Assembly: GCA_023447635.1 (NCBI GenBank)
Contig: JAEXNA010000221.1
Span: 1-64,000 of the forward strand
Direction of reading: 5' to 3'
Source: Vulcanimicrobiota bacterium
GTDB taxonomy: Bacteria > Vulcanimicrobiota > Xenobia > Xenobiales > JADMJV01
Length of the DNA: 64,000 nt
Shown: positions 51,590 through 60,211 of the stretch, in pieces
Position numbering within the stretch: the first letter of the stretch is position 1
Layout: each line of letters starts with the position of its first letter
Notes under the pieces: generated by a model
Databases searched by the model: none
The model's input: the letters and a program-made list of their open reading frames with translations, nothing else
What the model was told of the DNA's origin: nothing
Position numbers and translations under genes: made by a program

Positions 51590-52909
51590 TTAGGTGGGAA
51601 CCTGACTCACAGCACGACCTACACTGTGGTATTGAAAGCCCCGCTCAGCCATGACTTTCGGCTCAAACAAGTTCCTTCCATCGATAATCAATGGTGCCCT
51701 CAACTCCGTACGAACCCTCTCAAAGCTAGGACGCCTAAATTCATTCCATTCTGTCATAATCAGCAGGGCGTCCGAACCCTTACACGCTTCATAGCTATCC
51801 GAGCAAAGGGTGACGCTGCTCCCATACAGTCGGCGAAAGTTGTCCATTGCCTTGGGATCAAATGCCCGCACCTCTCCCCCCCTCTCGAGAAGACCATCTA
51901 TCAAGCGAAGGGCGGGGGCTTCTCTTAAGTCATCCGTTCGCGGCTTAAAGGCGAGTCCCCACACCGAAAAGATCCGCCCAGTGAGGTCCTCTCCGAAGCA
52001 TGAGACGATCTTGTTCCAGTAGAATTCGAACTGTTTCCTGTTCCCGTCCCAAGCACTTTCCACCACCGGCATGTCGCAGCGTGCTTGTTTGGCCGTCCGA
52101 AGGAGAGCCCTTACATCCTTCGGCAAGCAGGACCCACCAAACCCCACACCAGGAAAAAGGAAACTGCCCCCAATTCTTGGGTCTCGTGAAATCCCAGTCC
52201 TCACCTGGTCCACATCAGCACCAACAGCTTCACACAATCTCCCGATCTCGTTTATGAAGCTGATCTTCACTGCTAGGAATGCATTCGCGGCGTACTTTGT
52301 CATTTCAGCCGAGGGGACATCCATCTCAATCACACGATTGCCCGTTCTCATAAACGGGGCGTAGAGATCCCTCATTTCATCACGAGCCCTTGAATCTGAA
52401 GTTCCGATGACCACGCGATCCGGCTTCAAGAAATCATTGACGGCGTCTCCCTGTTTTAGAAACTCCGGATTCGAAACGACCGAAAAGGCGTGGGAAGTCG
52501 CACCCGCAATGACTTCAGTCAATTTCGCTCCTGTCCCGACCGGAACCGTACTTTTAGTCGCTATTATCCGATACCCGTCCATGGACTCCGCGATCTCTTT
52601 CGCCACCGCAAATACACCGGAGAGGTCTGCGGCACCGTCTGCGTCTGCCGGGGTACCGACAGCGATGAAGCAGATCTTTGAATTCTTTACAGCAGCCTTG
52701 AGGTCCCCTGTAAAAGAGAGCCTGCCTTCTCGCACGTTGCTCTCGACGATCTCCTCTAAGCCAGGCTCATAGAAAGGCATCACCCCGTCCTTCAAGGCAG
52801 CTATCCGCCCTGTATCCCTATCGCAACATCTTACAACATTACCCATTTCTGCCAGGCACGCCCCCGTAACTAAACCAACATACCCTGTGCCGACGATACA
52901 AATGTCCAT
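51590..52909 (-). CDS. ugd: UDP-glucose 6-dehydrogenase
   Basis: The 439-residue enzyme starts at ATG 52909 with the classic opening MDICIVGTGYVGLVTGACLA. Other motifs are ATKSTVPVGTG, NPEFLKQGDAVNDF, the catalytic Cys in GFGGSCLPKDV and WGLAFKPRTDDLREAPA. It makes UDP-glucuronate, the substrate of the 4-epimerase encoded at 22359. It is the first gene of the minus-strand operon, divergent from the OafA-SGNH gene. An in-frame extension to 53050 exists but adds residues without homology to the family. Confidence 0.95.
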   Translation of the reverse strand: MDICIVGTGYVGLVTGACLAEMGNVVRCCDRDTGRIAALKDGVMPFYEPGLEEIVESNVREGRLSFTGDLKAAVKNSKICFIAVGTPADADGAADLSGVFAVAKEIAESMDGYRIIATKSTVPVGTGAKLTEVIAGATSHAFSVVSNPEFLKQGDAVNDFLKPDRVVIGTSDSRARDEMRDLYAPFMRTGNRVIEMDVPSAEMTKYAANAFLAVKISFINEIGRLCEAVGADVDQVRTGISRDPRIGGSFLFPGVGFGGSCLPKDVRALLRTAKQARCDMPVVESAWDGNRKQFEFYWNKIVSCFGEDLTGRIFSVWGLAFKPRTDDLREAPALRLIDGLLERGGEVRAFDPKAMDNFRRLYGSSVTLCSDSYEACKGSDALLIMTEWNEFRRPSFERVRTELRAPLIIDGRNLFEPKVMAERGFQYHSVGRAVSQVPT

Positions 52910-53117
52910 TCCGGGGGTTGTGAAATAGGCCCAGGAATTACCTTCCTTGAAGAGATGATTACCATCCTTGCTAGGAGCGACCCGAACAATGCGTCTGAGC
53001 TCGGTTGCTAGCTTGGCGGGTCTGCAGGAAATGTCGAGAACTGCGCCCACATCTACACGAAGAAATGAGCTTCAAACTTGGCTTTAGCTAAGCCCATCAC
53101 TCCACGTAGGTTTTCGA

Positions 53118-54986
53118 ATGACGTATCGCCCTGACATCGACGGCTTAAGAGCTATCGCTGTTCTTTCTGTCCTGTTCTACCACGCCCACCTGTCGTTTCC
53201 AGGTGGGTACGTTGGTGTAGACATCTTCTTTGCGATATCGGGGTACCTCATCACCTCACGAACTATACCTAGACTTCGCGATGGCGGGTTCTCGGTGATG
53301 GATTTTTGGGCACAAAGAATTCGCCGTCTCCTCCCTGCGCTCTCCTTTGTTACTCTTGCCACGATAGTTCCAGCTCTTTTTTTTCACCTGCCACAGCACC
53401 TGGTGGACCTAGGTGGTGCTCTGATAACGCTGCCTTTGATGTTAGTCAACTGCTATTATTGGCGAGTGGTAAAGGCAGGGTACTTCGGTGACCCTCCCGA
53501 GATAAGACCGCTTTTACATACTTGGTCACTGGGAGTGGAGGAGCAGTTTTACATCCTTTTTCCACTGTTCCTAGTCTTGGCCTGGAGACGAGGTGGTGAA
53601 AGGACCGTATTCAAGGCGGCAGGATTCATTACCGTTATTTCGCTCCTCCTATCGGTCCCGCTGACCTATTATAAACCTGTCGCCACGTTTTTTACATTGC
53701 CGACCCGTGCTTGGGAGTTCACCCTTGGTGGACTTGTTGCACTGCTCCCCAGCCCCCAAGGACCCAGGCTCTTGCGAGAGCTTTCCGTTTTAGGCGGCCT
53801 CGGTCTTTTGATATACTGTATGTTTTACTTTGATCACTTCACACCGTTTCCCGGAGCTTGGGCCCTCGTGCCCGTGATAGGGTCTCTCTTGATTATGAAA
53901 GGATGCGAAGGCGGAGCCACCAGTGTCGGGACCATCCTCTCCAGCAAACTGCCCGTACATATTGGACTAATCTCGTATTCACTATACCTGTGGCACTGGC
54001 CCATTCTCGCCTATGCAGACTACTTGTTCTTCTTTCAGAATCCAGGAGGTCGGCTATTGCTGGTCACTGCGAGTATAATCGCCGGACATCTCTCTTGGCT
54101 CTACTTGGAGACCCCGCTGAGGTCTGGACGTCTCTTGCGTTCAAATGCACGGGCTCTCTCTTTCATGCTGGTCAACGCCGTTACGTTGATCGCAATCGGG
54201 TTGGTATTTACAAGCCAGGAGGGCTTTCCGGGTCGCTGGGACCCTGAGACCCTGAAGCAAAGCAACTTCAAAAATGACACCAGGACTGCACGGTCCGAAC
54301 CAATCGGGGCCCTCGACGTCAATGAGTATTCGTTTATGCTTTGGGGTGATAGCCACGCCGCGCATTTCGTTCGGGCACTCGACGACGCGGCAAAACTTCA
54401 GGGCATAAAAGGTTATGTCATGACGAATGCGAGTACAGCCCCGCTTCGGCGCTGGAATAGGGTTGAAGGAACAGTACCTGACAAAGAGTGGCAAGCAACG
54501 TGGTTTGAGCAGGGAATAGCAGAAGCTAAGTCCCGGGGTATTAAGCTCATTATTCTATCCGCCTTTTGGAATAACTACGGATACTCTGACCTTGGGACGA
54601 ACCTTCGTTCCGCCGTCAAGGAACTCAATGAACACGGGATGACGGTCTACGTTGTGACCGACATCCCTCATTTCGAGCGGCACGTTCACCGCGCTTTACT
54701 CCTCGCGAAGTTGAAGGGCGAAGACCACCTCGCGGGAGATGATGTTCTTATGACTCCTATGGAAACAACCATCGATATCAGAAAAATCGATTTCCAGGGG
54801 CTCAACGCTGAACTCATCGACACCCGTAGCATACTCGAACACGGGCCGGGCTCAGCCGTCGTGAAGGCCAGGGGCGAGATTCTCTACCGAGATGCTGACC
54901 ATCTGACAGTCGAAGGCGCCCAGCACTGCCTCCCTGCCTTCCAAGGTCTATTTGACGCTCTACTTAGGGAAAAAAAATCGAAGTGA
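53118..54986 (+). CDS. OafA-type acyltransferase with C-terminal SGNH domain (glycan O-acetyltransferase)
   Basis: This 622-residue protein has an acyltransferase-3 membrane domain of ten or eleven segments (YRPDIDGLRAIAVLSVLFYH, GGYVGVDIFFAISGYLITS, HTWSLGVEEQFYIL). A periplasmic SGNH hydrolase-like domain starts near residue 400 with MLWGDSHAAHFVRAL and has a late DADHLTVEGA block holding the Asp-His pair. Such fusions O-acetylate surface polysaccharides. It diverges from ugd. Its sequence composition is AT-rich like the rest of the glycan island. Confidence 0.93.
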   Translation: MTYRPDIDGLRAIAVLSVLFYHAHLSFPGGYVGVDIFFAISGYLITSRTIPRLRDGGFSVMDFWAQRIRRLLPALSFVTLATIVPALFFHLPQHLVDLGGALITLPLMLVNCYYWRVVKAGYFGDPPEIRPLLHTWSLGVEEQFYILFPLFLVLAWRRGGERTVFKAAGFITVISLLLSVPLTYYKPVATFFTLPTRAWEFTLGGLVALLPSPQGPRLLRELSVLGGLGLLIYCMFYFDHFTPFPGAWALVPVIGSLLIMKGCEGGATSVGTILSSKLPVHIGLISYSLYLWHWPILAYADYLFFFQNPGGRLLLVTASIIAGHLSWLYLETPLRSGRLLRSNARALSFMLVNAVTLIAIGLVFTSQEGFPGRWDPETLKQSNFKNDTRTARSEPIGALDVNEYSFMLWGDSHAAHFVRALDDAAKLQGIKGYVMTNASTAPLRRWNRVEGTVPDKEWQATWFEQGIAEAKSRGIKLIILSAFWNNYGYSDLGTNLRSAVKELNEHGMTVYVVTDIPHFERHVHRALLLAKLKGEDHLAGDDVLMTPMETTIDIRKIDFQGLNAELIDTRSILEHGPGSAVVKARGEILYRDADHLTVEGAQHCLPAFQGLFDALLREKKSK

Positions 54987-55192
54987 TTGTAGCAAAACTA
55001 GAGCCTTCTAGGCATCGACCCTGTCGCGTACTTGGTCGACGTGCTTCAGCGCGTTTCGACGCCCCCCGCCAGCGAGACCGAGCTCGTGGCTTGGCGTCTA
55101 CGGAAACTAACCTTTGCTCACCGATCCAACGGGGTCGGCTCTCTCGAAGCCCTAGATGCCAGCGGCCTGGGCTCTAGCAGCACAGCGTTAGA

Positions 55193-56380
55193 CTAAAAGA
55201 ACCAGCGGGCCAAGCTCAGGAGATTAAATATGCCCATGCCACCCAAGAATCCGTTTTGTTGCTCTTTGGTCGGAACATACACCAGATCGCCATCGTAAAC
55301 AGGAACGGCCGCATCAGCTTTACCCTTCTCGAAGTACTCTTTCAGATTGTACTCCTCTACCTTGTCACGGTTTGCGGTAACATCAGCAGCGCGAACAACG
55401 ATGACCTTCTCGATCTTCGACCCGGCAGCAATCCTTGGGGGCAAGATATCAATAAGAGTCTCGTTTCCTCTAAGCGGCACCGGGCCCGGCTGACTTACAG
55501 CACCAAGAACGACGGCCTGCCGAGCAGGTACGACCAAGATATCTCCTTCTTTCAGGTTCTGAGCCTCCTCCGGCAGCGGCTTTGACGGGGTAGCACTGAG
55601 GTCCAGAATCAACGGCTCTGGTAGGGTTGCTCGGATCAGCCGGACCCGGGTCAACGAGGCCTCCTCCTTCGCACCACCGGCCGCCAGCAGCGCCTGGCGT
55701 GGGTCGCCATGAACTCTGCTCACAGCATAAACTCCAGGCTTGGTAACTTCGCCAGTGACACTGACAGGGGAGCCTGGAAGGACGTACAGCACATCGCCAG
55801 ACTTCACTTCAGTCAGACCGCCACCAGCTGAAGCCTGAAGGGACACTTCCGTGCGCTCACTGCCACGCAGCAGCATCGCGGTATCCTTATCGGCTTTCTC
55901 GGTAAGTCCACCTGCACGAGCAATTACATCTAGCACCGTCGCTCCCAGTCCCACCTCGAAGGTGCCTTGCTGGTTAGCCTCTCCGAGAACTGCGACCTGG
56001 TGTCTCGCGACCTGGCGCAGACCTAACTTGAACTCTGGCTTCTTCAGTTCTTTGGCTAACCGCTTCTTAAGATCGGCTCGCAAGTCGCCCAGGGTCCGGT
56101 TCGAGGCCTTGACCTCGCCGACCAACGGATGGAAGAAAAAGCCATCTACACGCACCGTGTAAAGACTCTCCATCTCTGGCAAGGACGAAATATGAAATAC
56201 TATCTCGTCACCAGCTCTGAGAATATGCTCTTCGCTAAGCAGCGGAACCAGAGCGCCACCACTACCGGGAGACGCTGGCGGCGCCACCGGGGGCGAGGCT
56301 GGGGCCTGATTCTGAGCCATGGCTTGCGCCCCAAGAAGCAGAATCAAGAACGCGTGAAAGAGAAGCCGTGCGGTAGACAT
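55193..56380 (-). CDS. Wza-type polysaccharide export protein (SLBB domains)
   Basis: This 395-residue protein has a signal peptide (cleavage near GAQAMAQ), a poly-Pro/Ala stretch and a polysaccharide-export domain (LRAGDEIVFHISSLPEME, HPLVGEVKASNRTLGDL). SLBB repeats follow (VAVLGEANQQGTFEVG, VSVTGEVTKPGVYAV, AVVLGAVSQPGPVPL). It ends with an aromatic residue-rich tail (LARWFF). There is no lipobox Cys, unlike E. coli Wza. It would form the outer-membrane exit for EPS made by the Wzz/Wzy system. It stands alone on the minus strand. Confidence 0.92.
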   Translation of the reverse strand: MSTARLLFHAFLILLLGAQAMAQNQAPASPPVAPPASPGSGGALVPLLSEEHILRAGDEIVFHISSLPEMESLYTVRVDGFFFHPLVGEVKASNRTLGDLRADLKKRLAKELKKPEFKLGLRQVARHQVAVLGEANQQGTFEVGLGATVLDVIARAGGLTEKADKDTAMLLRGSERTEVSLQASAGGGLTEVKSGDVLYVLPGSPVSVTGEVTKPGVYAVSRVHGDPRQALLAAGGAKEEASLTRVRLIRATLPEPLILDLSATPSKPLPEEAQNLKEGDILVVPARQAVVLGAVSQPGPVPLRGNETLIDILPPRIAAGSKIEKVIVVRAADVTANRDKVEEYNLKEYFEKGKADAAVPVYDGDLVYVPTKEQQNGFLGGMGIFNLLSLARWFF

Positions 56381-56523
56381 ATCCAGCTAAAATCCCCCGC
56401 GATAATGCCAATGTCCTGCAAATCGCGGTGCGGTCCAGGGGCTGCGAAAATAACCATCCTCAGCCCACCGTCAGATGCGACCAACCAGGAGAGCGCCACG
56501 AAGACGCTAACCACCTCGCGACC

Positions 56524-57204
56524 ATGAATCGGAACAAGGTAAGCCCTCTTCTCTCCATCTCTACAGCCCTCGCTCTGACCCTGTCGCTGGAGGGCTGCGG
56601 CGATTCCTTCCCGGATCAGGTCTCCGGCCAGCCCGCCGGTGCCGTTCAGGCCATCTCCGACCCCATCGTCGACATCCTTCGCGACGGGGTCGATGAGTCG
56701 CTCGAAGGTGCTGCTCCCGCGGTCGCGGCAGAATATCTCCTAACCTTCAGCGAAACGAGCAACGCGGCCACGACTCGCTTCACCCGTAAGCCCTCCAGCG
56801 AAATTATCGCCATTCTGCAGCCGAACGCTGCCACCCGCACGTCGTTTCGCCTGAACATCCTCAACAAGAGTCGGGCCGGCGCCGCCGACTTCCCGTTCCT
56901 GGACCTGCAGTTCGGACAAGGCAACTCCCAGCCCCTCGCCGTGGGAACGCGGCTGTCGGCGAACTCTAACAGCAGCGGACCGCGAGCCCAGCTGGTCTAC
57001 GGCGAAACGTTCCAGCCGCCCAGACTCAAGCTGTTCGTCTCCCAGTCAGGCCAGATCACAGTCACAGGACTCACACCCGGCGCGGGCCAGTCCGGGTCGA
57101 TCCGGCTGCGCTTCGACAACGTGGTGATGACTCCCCGGGCCAGCGGACCCAACACCGCAAGCGGCAGCTTTACCGTGAACGGCGAGGCCAGCTTCACCTT
57201 CTAG
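56524..57204 (+). CDS. Small lipoprotein of unknown function
   Basis: The ATG at 56524 opens a lipoprotein signal with the lipobox LEGC near residue 27. The mature protein of about 200 residues is rich in Ser, Thr, Gly and Pro. It shows beta-sandwich-like periodicity in its second half (RLKLFVSQSGQITVTGL). I recognise no family. High GC returns here compared with the glycan island. It is divergent from the Wza-like gene and followed by a degenerate copy of the 62-bp repeat. Confidence 0.7.
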   Translation: MNRNKVSPLLSISTALALTLSLEGCGDSFPDQVSGQPAGAVQAISDPIVDILRDGVDESLEGAAPAVAAEYLLTFSETSNAATTRFTRKPSSEIIAILQPNAATRTSFRLNILNKSRAGAADFPFLDLQFGQGNSQPLAVGTRLSANSNSSGPRAQLVYGETFQPPRLKLFVSQSGQITVTGLTPGAGQSGSIRLRFDNVVMTPRASGPNTASGSFTVNGEASFTF

Positions 57205-57232
57205 CCATCCGACCCCGTTCTTGCAGAGAAAA

Positions 57233-57281
57233 GTTTCAGCGCGATCACCTGTAACGCTGCCAGCTTTTCAGGCACAACCGC
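57233..57281 (+). repeat. Degenerate copy of the dispersed repeat (copy 1)
   Basis: GTTTCAGCGCGATCACCTGT begins at 57233 and matches the start of the other copies with two changes. The second half has drifted but keeps AACGCTGC and a final CACAAC. It lies between the lipoprotein gene and the second VPEID-CTERM gene. Confidence 0.7.
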
Positions 57282-57432
57282 ATCCGCAATGTCATTTGAC
57301 TCCACGACAACCGCCTCAGGCTCCCAGACGGAGCGACACGAAATACTCTACAGAGACAACTAAATACTCCACAGCCAGCAGGATGGGTACCTCTTTTAGC
57401 GACACTCCCAGTAATCTTTTGTGGGGGTATGC

Positions 57433-58191
57433 ATGGCATTACGATCTTTTCTTTTGACTTTTCTCCTGGGTGTGTCCGCGCTGGCGGCGCCTCTTTCCAA
57501 CGGGAATTTTGAGCAAGGCAACCTGTCTGGCTGGCAATCAGTGGGAAGGACTGTTGTCGCATTTTCAACGGCGGTCTCTAATCCGGGTCTATACTCGGCC
57601 GTGCTCTCGACGGACGAAACGATGGGTAACGTACAGGGCGTAGACTTCGACGACATCGAGACGGCCCTGGGCCTGACGCCAGGAACCGTCCTAAGCCTGG
57701 GCGGCTACAATGCGACGTTCGGGTCAGCGATCTACCGGTCGGTGACCGTCTTGGCCGGCGAGGCCATCACGTTCGATTCTAGATTTGTGTCGGACGAGCC
57801 GGATGGCCCTACAACGCCATATAATGACTTCTCCTTCTTCAGCGTTTCCGGAGGCGGGGCCCCTGCTCATGTGCAGTTCCTCGGTGACGCCCAGGCGGCA
57901 TCTTCGATCAACGGGCCAGCATTCCACGGATTTGATCGCAGTACCAACTCTGCCAACGCCTCCTACACCTTCGCCAACAGCGGGACGTACACGATCGGGT
58001 TTGGAGTCTCGAACGTAGAGGACAACTCCGTCGGCTCGGCCCTCGTGGTGGACAACATCGCGCTCAACGTCCAAAACCCGCAATCCGTGCCCGAGATCGA
58101 CGCGAGCAGCGCGACGCTGCCTCTCGCGCTCATCTGCTTGATGATGCTTGTCGTTTCCGACCGCAAGCACAGGGCGACTCGTCTGGCCTAG
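57433..58191 (+). CDS. VPEID-CTERM sorting-domain protein (second exosortase E substrate)
   Basis: This 252-residue protein has a signal peptide (cleavage near SALAA) and a beta-rich body beginning PLSNGNFEQGNLSGWQ. The C-terminal signal is VPEID, a hydrophobic helix (LPLALICLMMLVV) and SDRKHRATR. The body shares the NxxFxxGxxxxW opening with the protein at 6456-7289, so the two are paralogues. It stands about 48 kb from the exosortase E gene, showing that one enzyme serves scattered substrates. A clear terminator follows. The ATG at 57433 is preferred over a GTG four codons upstream. Confidence 0.9.
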   Translation: MALRSFLLTFLLGVSALAAPLSNGNFEQGNLSGWQSVGRTVVAFSTAVSNPGLYSAVLSTDETMGNVQGVDFDDIETALGLTPGTVLSLGGYNATFGSAIYRSVTVLAGEAITFDSRFVSDEPDGPTTPYNDFSFFSVSGGGAPAHVQFLGDAQAASSINGPAFHGFDRSTNSANASYTFANSGTYTIGFGVSNVEDNSVGSALVVDNIALNVQNPQSVPEIDASSATLPLALICLMMLVVSDRKHRATRLA

Positions 58192-58228
58192 AGCCCCGAA
58201 CCGCTACCAATTTTTTGAGACAGAACGC

Positions 58229-58263
58229 AAATCGACGTGCCCCAAGGCACGTCGATTTCTTTT
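58229..58263 (+). terminator. Rho-independent terminator after the second VPEID-CTERM gene
   Basis: AAATCGACGTGCC (58229-58241) pairs perfectly with 58246-58258 across the loop CCAA and is followed by CTTTT. It lies 38 bases after the stop codon and could also end transcription of the converging small gene at 58345. Confidence 0.92.
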
Positions 58264-58344
58264 AGGAACCTATCAAGCGCTTCCACCCGAGACCTTCTCG
58301 AGCACCAGAGAGTCGGCCCTGGCCTCGGCTCCGAGGTGCACAGC

Positions 58345-58770
58345 CTACCAGCTTCCGTAGCCTTCCTGATAGCCGTCGAGCTCGAAGTTGCTATTCTGAT
58401 AGCCGCCGAAGCCGTCTCCGCCAAAGAACACCTGGCTCGCTCCCCAGTTGGCGTTCCGCCCCTGCGACACATTCACGAAGGGGTCGAAGCTCGGCGCGAA
58501 CGTGGCCGGCCCCATCGAGCGTCCCAGCTGGGAAAGCCTTGAGATGTCCGAATCCATCGGAAACGCCGGCCCGAAGGCGTCGGCTCCAGCCTGCATCAGT
58601 CGCATCTGCGCCGTCAGCTGCTCGAACTGCTGCTGCTGCACCGCCAACATGGTGCACATCTGACCCGTGCGCATCTGCTCTTGCTGCGCCGTCAGCCGCT
58701 CCATGGTCTGGCGCTGAATGGCCATCTGCAGACGGAAATCCTGAACGGTGGGGGCGGTGGTGGTCTTCAT
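58345..58770 (-). CDS. Hypothetical Gln/Met-rich coiled-coil protein
   Basis: The 141-residue protein starts at ATG 58770 with AGGAG upstream. The first 60 residues are Gln/Met/Thr-rich and form a likely amphipathic helix (QMAIQRQTMERLTAQQEQMR, LAVQQQQFEQLTAQMRLMQ). The rest is Gly/Asn/Phe-rich and lacks a known motif. It has no signal peptide or membrane segment. Codon usage agrees with the GC-rich host genes. Function unknown. Confidence 0.6.
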   Translation of the reverse strand: MKTTTAPTVQDFRLQMAIQRQTMERLTAQQEQMRTGQMCTMLAVQQQQFEQLTAQMRLMQAGADAFGPAFPMDSDISRLSQLGRSMGPATFAPSFDPFVNVSQGRNANWGASQVFFGGDGFGGYQNSNFELDGYQEGYGSW

Positions 58771-59128
58771 ATCTGTGAACTCTCCTCGTGCGATTTCCCC
58801 CATTCTACTCGCCTCCGCGACCACAATCAGTGACACCTGGCACCGAATCAGGAGACCCTCGTCACCCGCGCCAACACCAAAGTTTCAACGCGATCACCTG
58901 CAACATTACACCCATTCCCGCCGCAACGCCTCGCCGGGCCAATGTTTCAACGCGATCACCTGCAACATTGCACCCACTCCCGCCGCAACGCCTCGCCGAG
59001 CCAATGTTTCAACGCGATCACCTGCAACATTGCACCCACTCCAACCGCAGCCCCGCCGGCCGTCCCTCAACCGGCAACTAGGCCGGGCTCGCCTCGCCCT
59101 CCGATAACAGATGGTCTATAATGACGGC
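58771..59128. other. Gene-free stretch holding three repeat copies
   Basis: About 360 bases lie between the divergent small hypothetical gene and the Rpn-type nuclease gene. The first 110 bases should contain the promoter of the hypothetical gene. Three repeat units occupy 58882-59050. No ORF of interest is visible in the remainder. Confidence 0.6.
58882..59050 (+). repeat. Three tandem copies (2-4) of the dispersed repeat, 62-bp period
   Basis: Copies start at 58882, 58944 and 59006 with GTTTCAACGCGATCACC and continue with CTGCAACATT(G/A)CACCCA and CYGCAAC. The two complete 62-base units are nearly identical throughout, including the part that would be a spacer in a CRISPR array. The third unit diverges after about 40 bases. 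The sequence contains a TGCAACNTTGCA-like dyad. Confidence 0.9.
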
Positions 59129-60027
59129 ATGTCCTCGCACGGTCTTCTCAACGACGTTCTATTCAAGATCGTCTTCGGTGGTCGCCAGAGCGAGCCCGTG
59201 CTCACGGCGCTCCTCAACGCTCTGCTCGGCTACACGGGCGACGAAAGCATCGTCTCGCTGACTATCGCCAACCCCAATCTCGAACGCGAGCACCTAACGG
59301 ATAAAGGAGCCGTGCTTGACCTTAAGGCGGTCGACGCCGCGGGACGGTGTTCAACATCGAGGTCCAGCTCGAGCCCGGCGGTCCCCTCGACTATCACCCC
59401 AAGCGAACGATCTTCTACACCGCTAAACTGCTCTCCGCACAGATGGAACAAGGTGTCAGCTATGCGAATCTGGCCAAGACTGTGCACATCTCGCTGCTCG
59501 ACTTTCTCCTGTTCAAAGATTCCGAAAAGCTACACAGCGTCTTCGCACTTCGCGAGGCCGAACTCGGGTTTCTTCTTTCGGACGTGCTCGAGCTGCACTA
59601 CATCGAGCTGCCAAAATTCTCTCTGACGAAGCCCCAGGAGCTTCACACCCCATTCGAGCGGTGGCTTCACATCCTCCGATTCTCCGTTCTCTATCTCGCC
59701 CCCGACTCCGACCCCCTGCCCGCTACACTCCAACAGGAAGAAGGTATCTCCATGGCCATAGAATCTCTACGGAAAGCTTACGCCCGCGACGATGTCCGCG
59801 AGCTGATCGAAGCCCGCGAAAAAGCTCGAATGGATTACGGCAGTGCCATCGCTGAAGCGACCAGACAGGGCCGCCAAGAGGGCCGTCAAGAGGGACGTCA
59901 AGAGGGACGCCAAGAAGGCCACGTCGATGTGGCCCGCAAGATGCTGGCGCTGGGCCTTGACCGCGCAACCATCCTCCAAACCACCGGGCTAACCGAAGCC
60001 CAGCTGGCCGAACTCGCCAAAGGGTAA
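59129..60027 (+). pseudogene. Rpn-type PD-(D/E)XK nuclease (YhgA-like), frameshifted near 59346
   Basis: The reading frame starts at ATG 59129 (SSHGLLNDVLFKIVFGG, the Rpn opening) and runs to DKGAVLDLKAVDAAG near 59340. Homology then continues one frame over from FNIEVQLEPGGPLDYH (59349 on) to the stop at 60027. A run GGACGGTG at about 59340 seems to have lost one G. The catalytic residues are split by the shift: the Asp in VLDLKA is on one side and the Glu-x-Gln in FNIEVQ on the other. The C-terminal Arg-Gln-Glu-Gly repeats are typical of recombination-promoting nucleases. It is either a true pseudogene, a phase-varying gene or a sequencing error. Confidence 0.85.
59872..59919 (+). repeat. 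Four 12-bp repeats coding Arg-Gln-Glu-Gly
   Basis: Four consecutive units of the type CGNCAAGARGGN lie near the 3' end of the Rpn-type gene. Arg-Gln-Glu-Gly repeats of this kind are common in the tails of Rpn/YhgA proteins. Confidence 0.9.
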
Positions 60028-60211
60028 CTCCCGACGACCGCCCTCTAAAAGGGAAGCCTCGAGCGGCACAAAGCTTGCTCGAGGCTTCCAGGAGTGGTAG
60101 CCAGAGGCGCACCTCTTCAACGGGGCCACATGCTCGCAGAGCACGGGAACGTGGGCGACGAACACCCGGGTGGACACCAGGCCACAACCCGATTTTCTCT
60201 CCTATCCCTCT

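Noticed and set aside
52910..53050. N-terminal extension of Ugd by 47 residues
   Set aside because: The classical Ugd N-terminus starts at 52909, and the extension would occupy the promoter region shared with the divergent acyltransferase gene.
54987..55192. Small ORF of 64 residues after the OafA-SGNH gene
   Set aside because: Arg-rich sequence without motif in a convergent gap; probably non-coding.
57221..57432. Short plus-strand ORF between the lipoprotein and VPEID-CTERM genes
   Set aside because: It is formed by the degenerate repeat and upstream region of the VPEID-CTERM gene, and no protein feature is visible.
58882..59067. CRISPR array made of GTTTCAAC-starting repeats
   Set aside because: The parts between repeat starts are nearly identical in the two full units, only two or three units occur together, and the same unit recurs singly elsewhere. 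A true array has different spacers.
60028..60211. Gene between the Rpn-type gene and csx17
   Set aside because: Only a 184-base convergent gap with no start/ribosome-site combination or motif.
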